From Oscillatoria sp. FACHB-1407 (GTDB taxonomy: Bacteria > Cyanobacteriota > Cyanobacteriia > Elainellales > Elainellaceae): 64,000 nucleotides of DNA. The notes under the pieces are model-generated. The model made no database searches, had not been told where the DNA came from, and saw only the letters and a list, made by a program, of their open reading frames with translations. Where the stretch lies: the NCBI RefSeq assembly GCF_014697545.1, contig NZ_JACJSA010000003.1:463060-527059 (forward strand). The letters are read 5' to 3'. The translations under genes and the position numbers were made by a program. Shown piece after piece: positions 8,582-18,180 of this stretch. Each line of letters begins with the position of its first letter. Position 1 is the stretch's first letter.

Positions 8582-9292
8582 ATGTATCAATGGCTTACTG
8601 ACAGTCACGTCATTATGTTTGGGCTACTCGTTGGGTTTGCGATCGCCCACAGTGGGTTAGCCGCTTTGCGTCCTAGAGCTGAGAAGTTGATCGGAGCACG
8701 ACTGTATCGGGTCTTTTTTGCGCTAGTCAGTTTGCCACTGGCAACGGTTCTCATCATCTATTTCATTAACCATCGCTATGATGGGGTGCAGCTATGGAAT
8801 ATGCAGGGAATACCAGGAATTGAACCGTTTATTTGGGTGCTCTCTGCGATTTCATTTGTGTTTCTTTACCCGGCGACCTTTAATTTGCTGGAGATCGCAG
8901 CGGTTCAAAAACCGCAAGTTCACCTGTATGAATCGGGGATTATTCGCATTACCCGTCATCCTCAAATGGTGGGGCAAATTATCTGGTGTATTGCCCATAC
9001 GCTTTGGCTGGGGACGACATTTATGGTGGTGACATCCGCCGGGCTGATTTTACATCACTTGTTTGGTGTGTGGCATGGCGATCGCCGCTTATTGGCTCGC
9101 TATGGGGAATCCTTTGAAATCTTAAAATCTCGTACCTCGGTGATTCCTTTCTTGGCTGTTCTGCAAAAGCGGCAAACCCTTGATCTTAAAGAGTTTCTGC
9201 GTCCTGCCTATGCCGGAATTGTTGGTTTTGTTCTCTTGCTTTGGTGGGCACATCCTCTTTTGATCCGCGCAACAAGTAACGTGGGCTGGTAG
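8582..9292 (+). CDS. NnrU-family membrane protein (Z-ISO-like)
   Basis: 236 residues with about six hydrophobic helices. The family signature is in the middle: ESGIIRITRHPQMVGQIIWC, then LLHHLFGVWHGDRRL. NnrU proteins include Z-ISO, the heme-binding 15-cis-zeta-carotene isomerase of plants and cyanobacteria, and proteins linked to denitrification. In a cyanobacterium the carotenoid role is the better guess, but paralogues exist. It stands alone between the kinase and thioredoxin genes. Confidence 0.75.
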   Translation: MYQWLTDSHVIMFGLLVGFAIAHSGLAALRPRAEKLIGARLYRVFFALVSLPLATVLIIYFINHRYDGVQLWNMQGIPGIEPFIWVLSAISFVFLYPATFNLLEIAAVQKPQVHLYESGIIRITRHPQMVGQIIWCIAHTLWLGTTFMVVTSAGLILHHLFGVWHGDRRLLARYGESFEILKSRTSVIPFLAVLQKRQTLDLKEFLRPAYAGIVGFVLLLWWAHPLLIRATSNVGW

Positions 9293-9334
9293 GATGATCC
9301 CAAAGGAAATTTGAATAAAAACTTTAGAGGGATC

Positions 9335-9694
9335 ATGGTGTTAACTGTGAATGAAAAAACTTTTACCAAAGAAGTTTTGGGATCACCGATTCCAGTTTTG
9401 GTTAATTTTTGGGCACCATGGTGTGGCTTGTGTTACGTTGTGAATCCCTTGTTGCTAAAAATACAAGAAGACTGGGGCGATCGCGTTAAGCTAGTTAGCG
9501 TCAATGCAGATGAAAACTTCAAGCTATCCAATACGTATCGCCTAACAACCCTCCCAACCGTGATGTTGTTCAAAGGGGGGACGGTGCATCAACGGCTCGA
9601 CAAATTTCACAGCCGAGAAGATTTGCGGTTAGCGTCTGAAACGCTTGCGGCGGCTTTAGAAGATCTCAAGATTCAATACAGCTACTCTGCCTGA
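9335..9694 (+). CDS. trxC: Thioredoxin with CGLC active site (TrxC-type)
   Basis: 119 residues from the ATG at 9335, which has AGAGG just upstream; the frame continues to a TTG at 9311. It has a thioredoxin fold with the active site WAPWCGLC in place of the usual WCGPC, and cis-Pro in TLPTVMLF. Pro to Leu in the CxxC loop is known in cyanobacterial TrxC proteins and should change the redox potential. The last 13 bp overlap the end of convergent recJ. Confidence 0.8.
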   Translation: MVLTVNEKTFTKEVLGSPIPVLVNFWAPWCGLCYVVNPLLLKIQEDWGDRVKLVSVNADENFKLSNTYRLTTLPTVMLFKGGTVHQRLDKFHSREDLRLASETLAAALEDLKIQYSYSA

Positions 9695-12030
9695 CCGACG
9701 ATTGCTTCAATCGCAGGAAGTGGCACTTCATAAAAATAGTGGCGGCGGAACTGTTCTTCGGAAATGGCAGCGAGGAATGGCTCCGCCGCTTGTGTTGGGT
9801 TTACGCCGGTTGGCTCGCCACGCCACCGCAACCGAAATCCGATGTCTGATGAGGTGATCTCAAAGCCCAGTGCCTGTAGGCTCTGGAAGCCCAATTGGAG
9901 GGTGCGATCGCCAACTCCCAGTTTCTCAAGCAACTGTGTCCGAGTCACCGTCTGATCGGTTCGCACCAAATATTTCGCCAGTCCTACCAGGCGTTGCCAA
10001 ATTTCGGTTGGTGGCTCAGTTGTAGGAGGAGGATAGGCGATCGCTAATTGGCGTCCTTCGCGCACCGCTCTACGAAACCAGAGCCGCAACTCGTCCCAAC
10101 TGTCGGGGCAATGAGTCATGGCAAGGGCTTCTGTGTCCGGCATGGGGTCAGTCGTCTTGCGCCAATCCAGAAGCCCATGGGTGGGCTGTACCGTTGCCAG
10201 AGAAGTGTGATTGGTTCGCGAACGGACGGCTATTAAGCGGATTTCATAGCGTTTGTGATAAGTGTTGAAGTCGAGTTCAGCGATCGCGTCACAGCGTCCC
10301 TGCGGAATCTCATCTCGGTAATGCTCCCACCACACCCCTGGAAAGCGATCGGCAGTCGAGTCATCCCGCAGATCAAACTCCGTCTTGATATACCTCACCT
10401 TGCGCCCACGCCAGTCTTTGATGTTAGCGTTTCTAACGTTTTCAAACCAGCAATCGCGAATGAGCAGCTTAGGGACGGGGTTACCAATGCCGCAGGGTTC
10501 TAACAGCTTTAATTCGCGAAACAAGTCTTTGCCCAACTCCGCGACGGTGACGACCAGATCTGCTTGAAGCATACCGCCCGGTTTAGTCCCTGTGGCAAAC
10601 TGCTGCTCCCGTAGTTGTCGGTTAATGGCCTCCGTAAACACGGGAATATGCTCGATGGGCAAGCTTAAACCTGCGGCAAAGGGATGTCCACCAAAGGTGT
10701 GTAGTAAGTGCTCCTGCGCCTTGACCAACTGATACAGATCGATTTGGTTGACGGAACGCGCTGAACCTCTTGCCAGTGGAGGTGTATCTGTCATTTGAGC
10801 GGCAGGTTGGGCAAACAGAGCCTCGGTGCTGAGCAAAATGGTAGGGCGACCATATTCCTGAGCAATTTGCCCTGCTACTAATCCCAACACCCCAATGCTC
10901 CACTGTGGGTCACTCAAGACGATGACACTCACTGTTGACAGATCCAGGTTTTCCAGGTGTGTCCTCACCTGCTGGGCAACCTCTTTTTGCAAAGCCTTGC
11001 GCTGAGTATTGGCGGTTTCTGTGTCGTCTGCCAGTTGACGGCATCGCTCTGAATTTCGACTGGTCAACAGTTCCACTGCAAAGTGCGCATCGCCATAGAT
11101 ACGGCTAATGGCATTGATGCGTGGACCCAGACCAAAGGAGATATCAGTGGGGCGATCGCCACTGCGTTTACACAGTTCCAGTAATCGGGCAATTCCAGGA
11201 CGTATTGAGGTAGTTGAGTCTTGGTGCTGGCGCAACTGCTCAATACCCTGTTGTGCCAGGTAGCGGCAGTCTCCCTTGAGTTCAACCAGATCAGCAATCA
11301 GCCCGATCGCCACCAAGTCCAGCAGATGTTCGAGGGGGGCTTGCGGGACATCGGGCAAGGCAGTGTAGAGTGCCTCAATCAGCTTGTAGGCAACTGCAAC
11401 CCCCGACAGATGGGCAAGAGGATGGTTTGAAGGGAGGGCGCGTGGGTTGAGAATTGCCGTAACGTTGGGGCGTACTGGTGACAAAGTGTGATGGTCGGTG
11501 ACAATCACTTCCATGCCCAATGTTTGAGCATAGTCAATCTCTCGCAGGTTGGTGCTACCCGTGTCACAGGTAACGATGAGTTGGCACCCTTTAGCTGCCA
11601 GCAGGTCTAACCCCTTAATCGATAGTCCATGCGACTCTAGCAAGCGATTGGGCACGTAGTAGAGCAATTGTTTGTCTTTGGAAAAGAACTGCCCTAACCC
11701 ATCCCACAGCACAGCTGTAGCGGTGATGCCATCGGCGTCAAAGTCACCCCAAATCGCAACGGTTTCCTGCTGATGATAGGCCTGTTGGAGTCGAGCGATC
11801 GCCCACTCCATCTCGTCCCCAAAGGCAAAGGGAGAGGTTGGCAGATAGTGCTTGGCATCCAGAAACCCCGCTATCTCCTGAGCATGGCACAAACCCCGCT
11901 GCCATAGAAGTTGAGCAAGATACTGCCCAGGCACTCCTGTCAGGCGTTGCAGGGTTTGCAGAAAATCATCTGGAATGTCAAACACCGAATGGATTTGCCA
12001 CTCCGGCGAAGGTCGAGTGATCACAGGCAA
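9682..12030 (-). CDS. recJ: Single-stranded-DNA exonuclease RecJ
   Basis: 782 residues, longer than E. coli RecJ, as usual in cyanobacteria. DHH-family motifs: WGDFDADG (residues 94-101), DTGS (about 156), TDHH (178-181); then GLGPRINAISRIYG and the DHHA1 motif GGHPFAAG, followed by an OB domain and a cyanobacterial C-terminal extension. RecJ degrades single-stranded DNA 5'-3' in recombination and mismatch repair. The annotated start is a TTG with no Shine-Dalgarno; a GTG two codons in (12024) is as likely. Monocistronic and convergent with the thioredoxin gene. Confidence 0.93.
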   Translation of the reverse strand: MPVITRPSPEWQIHSVFDIPDDFLQTLQRLTGVPGQYLAQLLWQRGLCHAQEIAGFLDAKHYLPTSPFAFGDEMEWAIARLQQAYHQQETVAIWGDFDADGITATAVLWDGLGQFFSKDKQLLYYVPNRLLESHGLSIKGLDLLAAKGCQLIVTCDTGSTNLREIDYAQTLGMEVIVTDHHTLSPVRPNVTAILNPRALPSNHPLAHLSGVAVAYKLIEALYTALPDVPQAPLEHLLDLVAIGLIADLVELKGDCRYLAQQGIEQLRQHQDSTTSIRPGIARLLELCKRSGDRPTDISFGLGPRINAISRIYGDAHFAVELLTSRNSERCRQLADDTETANTQRKALQKEVAQQVRTHLENLDLSTVSVIVLSDPQWSIGVLGLVAGQIAQEYGRPTILLSTEALFAQPAAQMTDTPPLARGSARSVNQIDLYQLVKAQEHLLHTFGGHPFAAGLSLPIEHIPVFTEAINRQLREQQFATGTKPGGMLQADLVVTVAELGKDLFRELKLLEPCGIGNPVPKLLIRDCWFENVRNANIKDWRGRKVRYIKTEFDLRDDSTADRFPGVWWEHYRDEIPQGRCDAIAELDFNTYHKRYEIRLIAVRSRTNHTSLATVQPTHGLLDWRKTTDPMPDTEALAMTHCPDSWDELRLWFRRAVREGRQLAIAYPPPTTEPPTEIWQRLVGLAKYLVRTDQTVTRTQLLEKLGVGDRTLQLGFQSLQALGFEITSSDIGFRLRWRGEPTGVNPTQAAEPFLAAISEEQFRRHYFYEVPLPAIEAIVGQAE

Positions 12031-12041
12031 CGAGTACCGAA

Positions 12042-13640
12042 CTAGCGCACAGTCTTGAGACTTTCAATCCGACGGCTAAACAAATCGGTGAAGATGCTCA
12101 ATACGGTGCGATCGCGCGTAATGATATTAGCCGTGACGGACATCCCCGATTGCAGTTGCACATCTTGAGCGTCGCGCCCTTCACCAACTCTAAGGAATTG
12201 CTGCTCAAGCGTGATCTGCGCTGGGAAGCGGTAGTAGGGGTTGATCTGGTCGGGCGGTAGTGCATCAGAACCGATGTTCGTTACCGTGCCTTTGACATCG
12301 CCAAACTCGCTAAAGGGGAAAGAGTCAATGCGGACATCCACGGGCATCCCTTCCCGCACAAAACCAATGTCCTGGTTGGTGATATAAACCTCAGCCACCA
12401 GAGCATCGGTAGGTACGATTTTGAGAATTGGCTCACTGGTGTTGGCGACAAATCCGGTTCCTTTGGCTTGCAGATCAAACACCGTGCCATTGACCGGAGC
12501 ACGCAATTCCTGATAGCGCAGGGTTAATTCGGTTTCGCTCAATTGGCTGTCAATTTCTGCCAATCGCTTCTCATTCTCAACGATCGCCTTGTTTAACTGA
12601 CTGTCGATCTCGGCTAACCGCTTCTCATTTTCTGAGAGGCGAGCTAAGACGTTGTTTTGTGAAAGAGCCACGGTGTTTTGATATTTCTCACCTGCCTGGG
12701 CGATCGCAAACTGGAGTCGCTGCTGTTCCTGCGTGAGGCGATCAACTTCGGCTTGACCATTCATCACTTCCTGCTGTTGCCGCAGGTATTGAATCCGGGC
12801 TAAGCCACCCTCTTCGACGAGTGGACGAATGTCTGCAATAATGCCCTGGTCAATTTCGAGCGTAGCCCGCGCCGTCGAAAGCTGCACCTGAGTCTGGCTC
12901 AGTTGCCGTTGCAGTTGGGACACCTCCAGTCGTGCTGCTGCGGCGGCAGATTGAGTTTCCAACAATCCGGACTGGAGCCGTGCCTGTTGCTCTGGGGTCA
13001 GACCTGCGCCATTTGAAGAACCCGTGAGTTGAGCGCGAAAAATCTGATTTTCGGCGATTAGAGTCGCTCGATTGGAGGTTAACGCCAGCATTTCCGGGGG
13101 CAGTGTTAAACCTGCTCCTTCTGGGACGGGGGCATTCACACCGCTTAACTGGCTGCGATAGAAGTTGTTTTCCTGGAGGAGGGAACTACGGATTTGTTGC
13201 AACGAGCGTTGTTGCGCTGCTGCCGCCGTCGTGTCAAAGCGGATGAGCACATCCCCCTCTTTGACTTGCTGCCCATCCTCAACCAGAATCTCTTCAATCA
13301 CACCCCCCACGGGAGCCTGCACCTCCTGCACGCGATCCTGGGGTTCTAACTTGCCAGTAGCGGGCACGGCTTCCTCAATTCGAGCAAAATACGCCCACCC
13401 CAACACGAATATCGTCACTCCAACGATGCCGTATACGATTGAGCGTGACCATAGCGACGTTTGCTGGAGGATGACGGGTTGGTCAAATGCCTCTGCCCGG
13501 ACTAGCTTATTCGACGCCATGGAGGGAGCCGAATCTTCGGTTGCGGCATCGTTCACGGTTGTCAACGCACCTACCCGGATGGGCTTGGTTCCGTTGCCGT
13601 TACCTCCATTTTGTCCGTTGGATGCAGGAAGATTGTTCAT
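12042..13640 (-). CDS. HlyD-family membrane fusion protein of a type I secretion system
   Basis: 532 residues: Asn/Gly-rich cytoplasmic N-terminus, one membrane helix at about 68-87, a lipoyl/beta-barrel segment (VQAPVGGVIEEILVEDGQQV), a long alpha-hairpin coiled coil (about 150-370), and the returning lipoyl half with LRAPVNGTVFDLQ. The coiled coil contains an immediate tandem duplication, NEKRLAEIDSQL twice. It bridges the inner-membrane ABC exporter to a TolC-like channel (not in this window). It follows the ABC gene by 96 bp on the same strand. Confidence 0.9.
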   Translation of the reverse strand: MNNLPASNGQNGGNGNGTKPIRVGALTTVNDAATEDSAPSMASNKLVRAEAFDQPVILQQTSLWSRSIVYGIVGVTIFVLGWAYFARIEEAVPATGKLEPQDRVQEVQAPVGGVIEEILVEDGQQVKEGDVLIRFDTTAAAAQQRSLQQIRSSLLQENNFYRSQLSGVNAPVPEGAGLTLPPEMLALTSNRATLIAENQIFRAQLTGSSNGAGLTPEQQARLQSGLLETQSAAAAARLEVSQLQRQLSQTQVQLSTARATLEIDQGIIADIRPLVEEGGLARIQYLRQQQEVMNGQAEVDRLTQEQQRLQFAIAQAGEKYQNTVALSQNNVLARLSENEKRLAEIDSQLNKAIVENEKRLAEIDSQLSETELTLRYQELRAPVNGTVFDLQAKGTGFVANTSEPILKIVPTDALVAEVYITNQDIGFVREGMPVDVRIDSFPFSEFGDVKGTVTNIGSDALPPDQINPYYRFPAQITLEQQFLRVGEGRDAQDVQLQSGMSVTANIITRDRTVLSIFTDLFSRRIESLKTVR

Positions 13641-13736
13641 AGAAATCCAAGTTTGATTGAGTAGGCGTGAGCGTGTGAACGAATGTTCGGATAACGAGAC
13701 GTGAATAGATTACAGATGCGATGGTTCAGATAGGTT

Positions 13737-16715
13737 CTACATCTGGGATTCCTGTTGCTGGTATAGACAGAAATAACGTCCCTTGAGTGCCATCAGCTCA
13801 TCGTGGGTGCCGAGTTCGACCACGGAGCCTTTATCCATCAAAACGATCTGGTCGGCATTGCGAATGGTGCTCAAACGGTGGGTGATGAAGAAGACCGTGC
13901 GATCGCGAAATGCTTCTGCCAGATTGAGACACACCCGACGTTCTGAATCATAGTCTAGCGCACTCGTCGCTTCGTCTAAGATCAGCAGTCCGGGGTTTTG
14001 AAGCACAGTCCGGGCGATCGCAATCCGTTGGCGTTGTCCCCCAGAGAGAGCCGAACCGCGTTCTCCAACCCGTGTGTTGTAACCGTTGGGCAAGCCCATG
14101 ATGAAGTCATGAGCCGCAGCGATTTCGGCGGCGCGAATAATGTCATCCGACGAGGCATCCGGGCAGTTTAGAGCAATATTCTCTTGAACTGAGCCTTCAA
14201 ACAACAGCGTATCCTGGGGCACAATCCCGATTTGCTGACGCAACGAATAGAGTTCGACCTTACTAATGTCATACCCGTCGATCAGAATTCGCCCAGATTC
14301 CAGGTCATACAAGCGAGGTAGCAACTTCATCAACGTACTCTTACCGGAACCACTCTGCCCCACAATGCCGACAAACTTGCCTGCTGGGAACTCCAGACTG
14401 ACGTTGTTGAGTTGCAAAGGACCCGTCGTGCCAAAGCGGAACGAGACGCTGTCGTACTTCACTGTTCCTTGAATGCTGGGCATTGGAATGTTGTAGCGAT
14501 CGACCTCGTCGGCTTCGGGTGCTGCATCCACAATGTCGCTAAGTCGTTCAATCGACAGCCCGACCTCCTGGAAGTTTTGCCACAACTGCGCCAATCGCAA
14601 CAGAGGACTGGTGACATAGCCAGCAATGATCCGGAAGGCGATCAACTGCCCCAGCGTCATGTTGCCCTTGAGTACCAGGTAGGCACCGACCCATAGCACC
14701 AGTAAGCCCGACAGTTGGTTTAAGAAGTTACTGGTGGAGCTAGCCGTGGTCGAGGTTAAGACAGTCTGGAAACCTGCGCTGACATAGCGGGCATAGCGTT
14801 GTTGCCACTGCCAGCGGGCGCGTAGTTCCATGTTCTGAGCTTTGACGGTTTGAATTCCAGATACGACCTCTACCAGATAGGACTGGGTTTCGGCGTTGCG
14901 CTCAGCCTTGACCCGTAACTGGTTACGAATCAGGGGAGAGGCGATCGCCGCCAGCAGGACAAAGAAAGGAATCGTCACCAACGACACCAGGGTCAAAATC
15001 CAGCTATAGATGAACATGACCACGATGTAGATGACCGAGAATACGGCATCTAACACCACCGTCAACGCTGTCCCAGTGAGAAATTGGCGAATATTTTCTA
15101 GCTCGTTAATCCGAGTTGCCAGTTCACCGACGGGTCGCCGCTCAAAATAACGGAGAGGCAGGCGTAACAGGTGATCGATGATCTCCGAACCCAACGACAT
15201 ATCAATGCGGTTGGTGGTATCGACAAACAGATACGTTCGCAAACTGGTCAGAATCGCCTCAAAGATCGCCAGCACCAGCAGGAATACCCCCAACACCTGG
15301 AGGGTGTCCACGCTTTCCTGGACGATGACCTTATCAATGATCACCTGAATCATCAGAGGGTTCGCCAGGGCAAACAATTGAACGAAGAACGAGGCAATGA
15401 ATACCTCCCACAGCACCCGTTGATGCTTCTTGATGACGGGCAGGAACCACTCTAAGCCAAAGCGTTTTTGGGGAGTTTGCTGGGTCGGCTTGAGCAGCAG
15501 CACCTCGCCCTGTTCGCCCCAGGTTTCTGCAAACTCCGCCGGCTTGCGCCGAATGATGCCCATATCCGGCACCGCGATCACCAGTTCCCGCTCACTGACT
15601 TCATATAGCAGCACGACAGTATCCTGCCACTTCAGTAGAACGGGTGCTTCTAATCGCCCGATTGCACTTCCAGGCACCATGACTAACTGAGCATTTAAGC
15701 CCATCAATTCTGAAACGGCACCGCACAGTTCCAGTGACATGCTACCTGTGCGCTGAGTCTGGCTCACCAGAATACGCTGGACTACATCTCGGCGGAAGGG
15801 AATGTTGAGATGCTGACAGAGCATTTGAAAACAGGCTAACGCTCCGTCGATCGCCCCCGTTCCTCGGACAAAGGGATACTTTGCTGATGTGGATTTACTG
15901 CTGCTGGTTGGGCGAATGCTAGGATCTGCTTCTACAGGGCGATCGGGCGCATAGGGAATATCAACCTCAGCAGGGGAAGCTGTGAGCACTGGCTCCTCTG
16001 TCACCATTGCCGCAGGTTGCAGAATGGTCTTCGGAATGCCGATGACCCGAGCGGGTTCTGACCCGATGACGTTTAGTTGGTTGACTTGCTCGACTCTAAT
16101 AGAGCTACCCACCTCATACTGATCGATCGCCCCACCACCACTGACGAGCCAGAACCGATGAGACTCCAACGAGCTTGTGGGGGTGTTGCCCGGTGATAGG
16201 TTACAGATTACGGCTTCTGTCTGCGCTTGTAGTGCCAGATCTTTGAGTACCACATCTCCGATCGCCTGCCGATGGATTTCTGCCCCTAATAGATCAAAGA
16301 CTTCAATCAACGAGGTTTCGCTGCGAAACGCCGCTGCCATTTGAGGCTCTCGCTCTAGCAACGCCAAAAAATCGGTAGCAGAGAGCACGAGACAAATCGT
16401 TTCCACAGAGGCGATCGCCGTTTCACAGGGCACCCCCCGCACTAGTCCGACCCACCCTAAGACGGAGCCTGGTCGCGCCAGTTCTAACGTCACGGGTCGC
16501 TGAGTCCGGGGGTCATATCCTAAGAGACGGGCTTGCCCCTCGTAAATAATATTGAGTTGGGCGGGCATTTTGTCGCGTACCAGCATTGCCTGACCCATTC
16601 GATAGCGCAGCATTTGCAACTGGTCTGCTAGGGCTGTGAGCGCACTCTCAGACAGGAGATCAAACGGTGGCACTGTAGCCAGAAATTCTAAGACAGAGGT
16701 TTTGGTATAAGTCAT
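13737..16715 (-). CDS. ABC exporter with cNMP-binding and inactive C39-like domains
   Basis: 992 residues. Order: cyclic-nucleotide-binding-like domain (about 15-130), linker, C39 peptidase-like domain (about 280-405), six-helix membrane domain (about 425-715), ATPase (about 745-985) with Walker A GQSGSGKST, signature LSGGQRQRIA, Walker B LLILDEATSALD and switch THRLSTI. The C39 region has GAIDGALACFQML where an active enzyme has a catalytic Cys, and no matching His, so it is probably a substrate-docking CLD as in HlyB rather than a leader protease. The first gene of the operon overlaps it by 4 bp. Confidence 0.9.
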   Translation of the reverse strand: MTYTKTSVLEFLATVPPFDLLSESALTALADQLQMLRYRMGQAMLVRDKMPAQLNIIYEGQARLLGYDPRTQRPVTLELARPGSVLGWVGLVRGVPCETAIASVETICLVLSATDFLALLEREPQMAAAFRSETSLIEVFDLLGAEIHRQAIGDVVLKDLALQAQTEAVICNLSPGNTPTSSLESHRFWLVSGGGAIDQYEVGSSIRVEQVNQLNVIGSEPARVIGIPKTILQPAAMVTEEPVLTASPAEVDIPYAPDRPVEADPSIRPTSSSKSTSAKYPFVRGTGAIDGALACFQMLCQHLNIPFRRDVVQRILVSQTQRTGSMSLELCGAVSELMGLNAQLVMVPGSAIGRLEAPVLLKWQDTVVLLYEVSERELVIAVPDMGIIRRKPAEFAETWGEQGEVLLLKPTQQTPQKRFGLEWFLPVIKKHQRVLWEVFIASFFVQLFALANPLMIQVIIDKVIVQESVDTLQVLGVFLLVLAIFEAILTSLRTYLFVDTTNRIDMSLGSEIIDHLLRLPLRYFERRPVGELATRINELENIRQFLTGTALTVVLDAVFSVIYIVVMFIYSWILTLVSLVTIPFFVLLAAIASPLIRNQLRVKAERNAETQSYLVEVVSGIQTVKAQNMELRARWQWQQRYARYVSAGFQTVLTSTTASSTSNFLNQLSGLLVLWVGAYLVLKGNMTLGQLIAFRIIAGYVTSPLLRLAQLWQNFQEVGLSIERLSDIVDAAPEADEVDRYNIPMPSIQGTVKYDSVSFRFGTTGPLQLNNVSLEFPAGKFVGIVGQSGSGKSTLMKLLPRLYDLESGRILIDGYDISKVELYSLRQQIGIVPQDTLLFEGSVQENIALNCPDASSDDIIRAAEIAAAHDFIMGLPNGYNTRVGERGSALSGGQRQRIAIARTVLQNPGLLILDEATSALDYDSERRVCLNLAEAFRDRTVFFITHRLSTIRNADQIVLMDKGSVVELGTHDELMALKGRYFCLYQQQESQM

Positions 16716-17461
16716 GGGGCAGTCGAAGCTGAATTGTCGGAAGAAACGAGATTAATTTGGCTTAACTGTTCTTGAAGCCAGTTATTAAAGAGTTCATTCA
16801 GAAGCCGTCGTCGCATTGCATCGTCCAACTGAGCGGGAATAAACCGTTCCAGGCGTACAATCACGAGCCATTCACCGACACGAGTGGGTGCCCAAAGCTG
16901 ACCGGGCTGACTAATGGAAAGCATTTGCGCCAGAGTGGGATGGGGGACGCTCAACTCCACCGGCCCGATCAATCCATCCGTTTGAGCCTCTGGTCCCTGG
17001 GAGTAGGTGCGAGCTAGCTCTGCAAAAGATTGTTCCCCCTCTAGAACGCGAAAGTATACTTCTTGAGCAATTCCTAAATCTTGAGTGCGAATCAACGAAT
17101 AGATGACGCGATCGAGTTGTCCTTTGCGGTTGAGGAAGTAGGATTCGAGCTTTGGACCCCAGGTAGCCAGCTTAAACTTCTCGATTTTGACCTCACGCAT
17201 GGCTCGTGCTTCGAGCTGAGAAACGTTCATGCCGTGTTGTTGTAACCAGGCTCGGCGGCTCTCTTCGGATGCTAAGCCATGCTGAGTATAAAACTGCTGA
17301 CAAGCCGCGTCTTTTTCTTCGGAGGTGCACTCAATTGGGGCGATCGCCTGATCGATCAGGATCTCCTGTAGCAATTGAGGCAGCATCTGATAGCTCGCTA
17401 GTAGCGGGATAACCTCTTCTGCTAGGATCTGGCGATTTCCAACCTGTAAAACAACAGTCAT
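16712..17461 (-). CDS. Parvulin-type peptidyl-prolyl isomerase
   Basis: 249 residues. The N-terminal half resembles a SurA/trigger-like chaperone region. The C-terminal parvulin (rotamase) domain is at about 130-225: QSFAELARTYSQGPEAQTDG, IGPVELSVPHPTLAQML, GQLWAPTRVGEWLVIVRLE. No signal peptide is visible, so it probably acts in the cytoplasm. The stop overlaps the ABC exporter start by 4 bp, which makes it a likely dedicated folding helper for the exporter's substrate; this trio recurs in cyanobacteria. Confidence 0.88.
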   Translation of the reverse strand: MTVVLQVGNRQILAEEVIPLLASYQMLPQLLQEILIDQAIAPIECTSEEKDAACQQFYTQHGLASEESRRAWLQQHGMNVSQLEARAMREVKIEKFKLATWGPKLESYFLNRKGQLDRVIYSLIRTQDLGIAQEVYFRVLEGEQSFAELARTYSQGPEAQTDGLIGPVELSVPHPTLAQMLSISQPGQLWAPTRVGEWLVIVRLERFIPAQLDDAMRRRLLNELFNNWLQEQLSQINLVSSDNSASTAP

Positions 17462-17856
17462 TTAGGCTAATCTCTTGCACGTTAATAAACGACCTACTTC
17501 TTCTACCTTCAACTTCGATGAGCCGATTCCACTATATTTTTTATCTCATTTGAAGATTAAGGTGAAGACGGACTTCTCCAGTATCATCGGTACAACACGG
17601 TATCCCAGAATGACACTGCTATTTCTTAAGGGTAGACACACCAAGGGGACGACCCCTAATGATCGCCCACTTTAGGTTAACCTTCTCTGGATGTCAGTGT
17701 CTTGATGGAGTTGAGAATAGTAACGGAATGTTACATCTACCCCAGGTAGAGACAAAGCCATTAAAATGGCATTTTCGGATAACGTCTCATGGGAGTAAAA
17801 GGAAATAGGGAGTAGGGAAGCCAATTCCCCAGGAATAATTAGCTTTGGTTAGAAAG

Positions 17857-17953
17857 CTTAAGACAAGGACATTAGTTCAAACACTAGTCAAACCCTGATT
17901 TTGGGAAGGCTTTCTGACTTGCCTCCGCCGCATCAAATGTGGCTGTGGTTATA
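17857..17953 (+). repeat. Dispersed non-coding repeat, copy 2 of 3
   Basis: Starts CTTAAGACAAGGAC, contains TTTTGGGAAGGCTTTCTGACTT and ends with GTGGCTGTGGTTATA. Nearly the reverse complement of 2314-2400 with a roughly 10-bp insertion. Shares its right half with 52554-52598. Confidence 0.8.
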
Positions 17954-18166
17954 CGTTAGTAATCTGTGCTCACCTTCAAAACACTCTGAAGTTACGAGCC
18001 TGAGTTACGAGCCTGGGCTTTCCCGATTGCCGCTGCTACGAGTTGACTAATGTCGGTTACGTTTAACCGGTTGCGTTTATAAGGTACAACGCAGCAATTC
18101 GCGGTATCAAAACGCGAGAAATTTGGAGTAACCCTACATATATCCCTACATATATATAGGTTGCCG

Positions 18167-18180
18167 TACGTATATACGTA
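18167..18180. repeat. Perfect 14-bp palindrome
   Basis: TACGTATATACGTA is a perfect dyad inside an AT-rich patch that also has two TACATATAT motifs (about 18136 and 18147). It could be an operator for a dimeric regulator or simply an AT-rich repeat; it lies about 840 bp upstream of the sigma gene. Confidence 0.5.
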
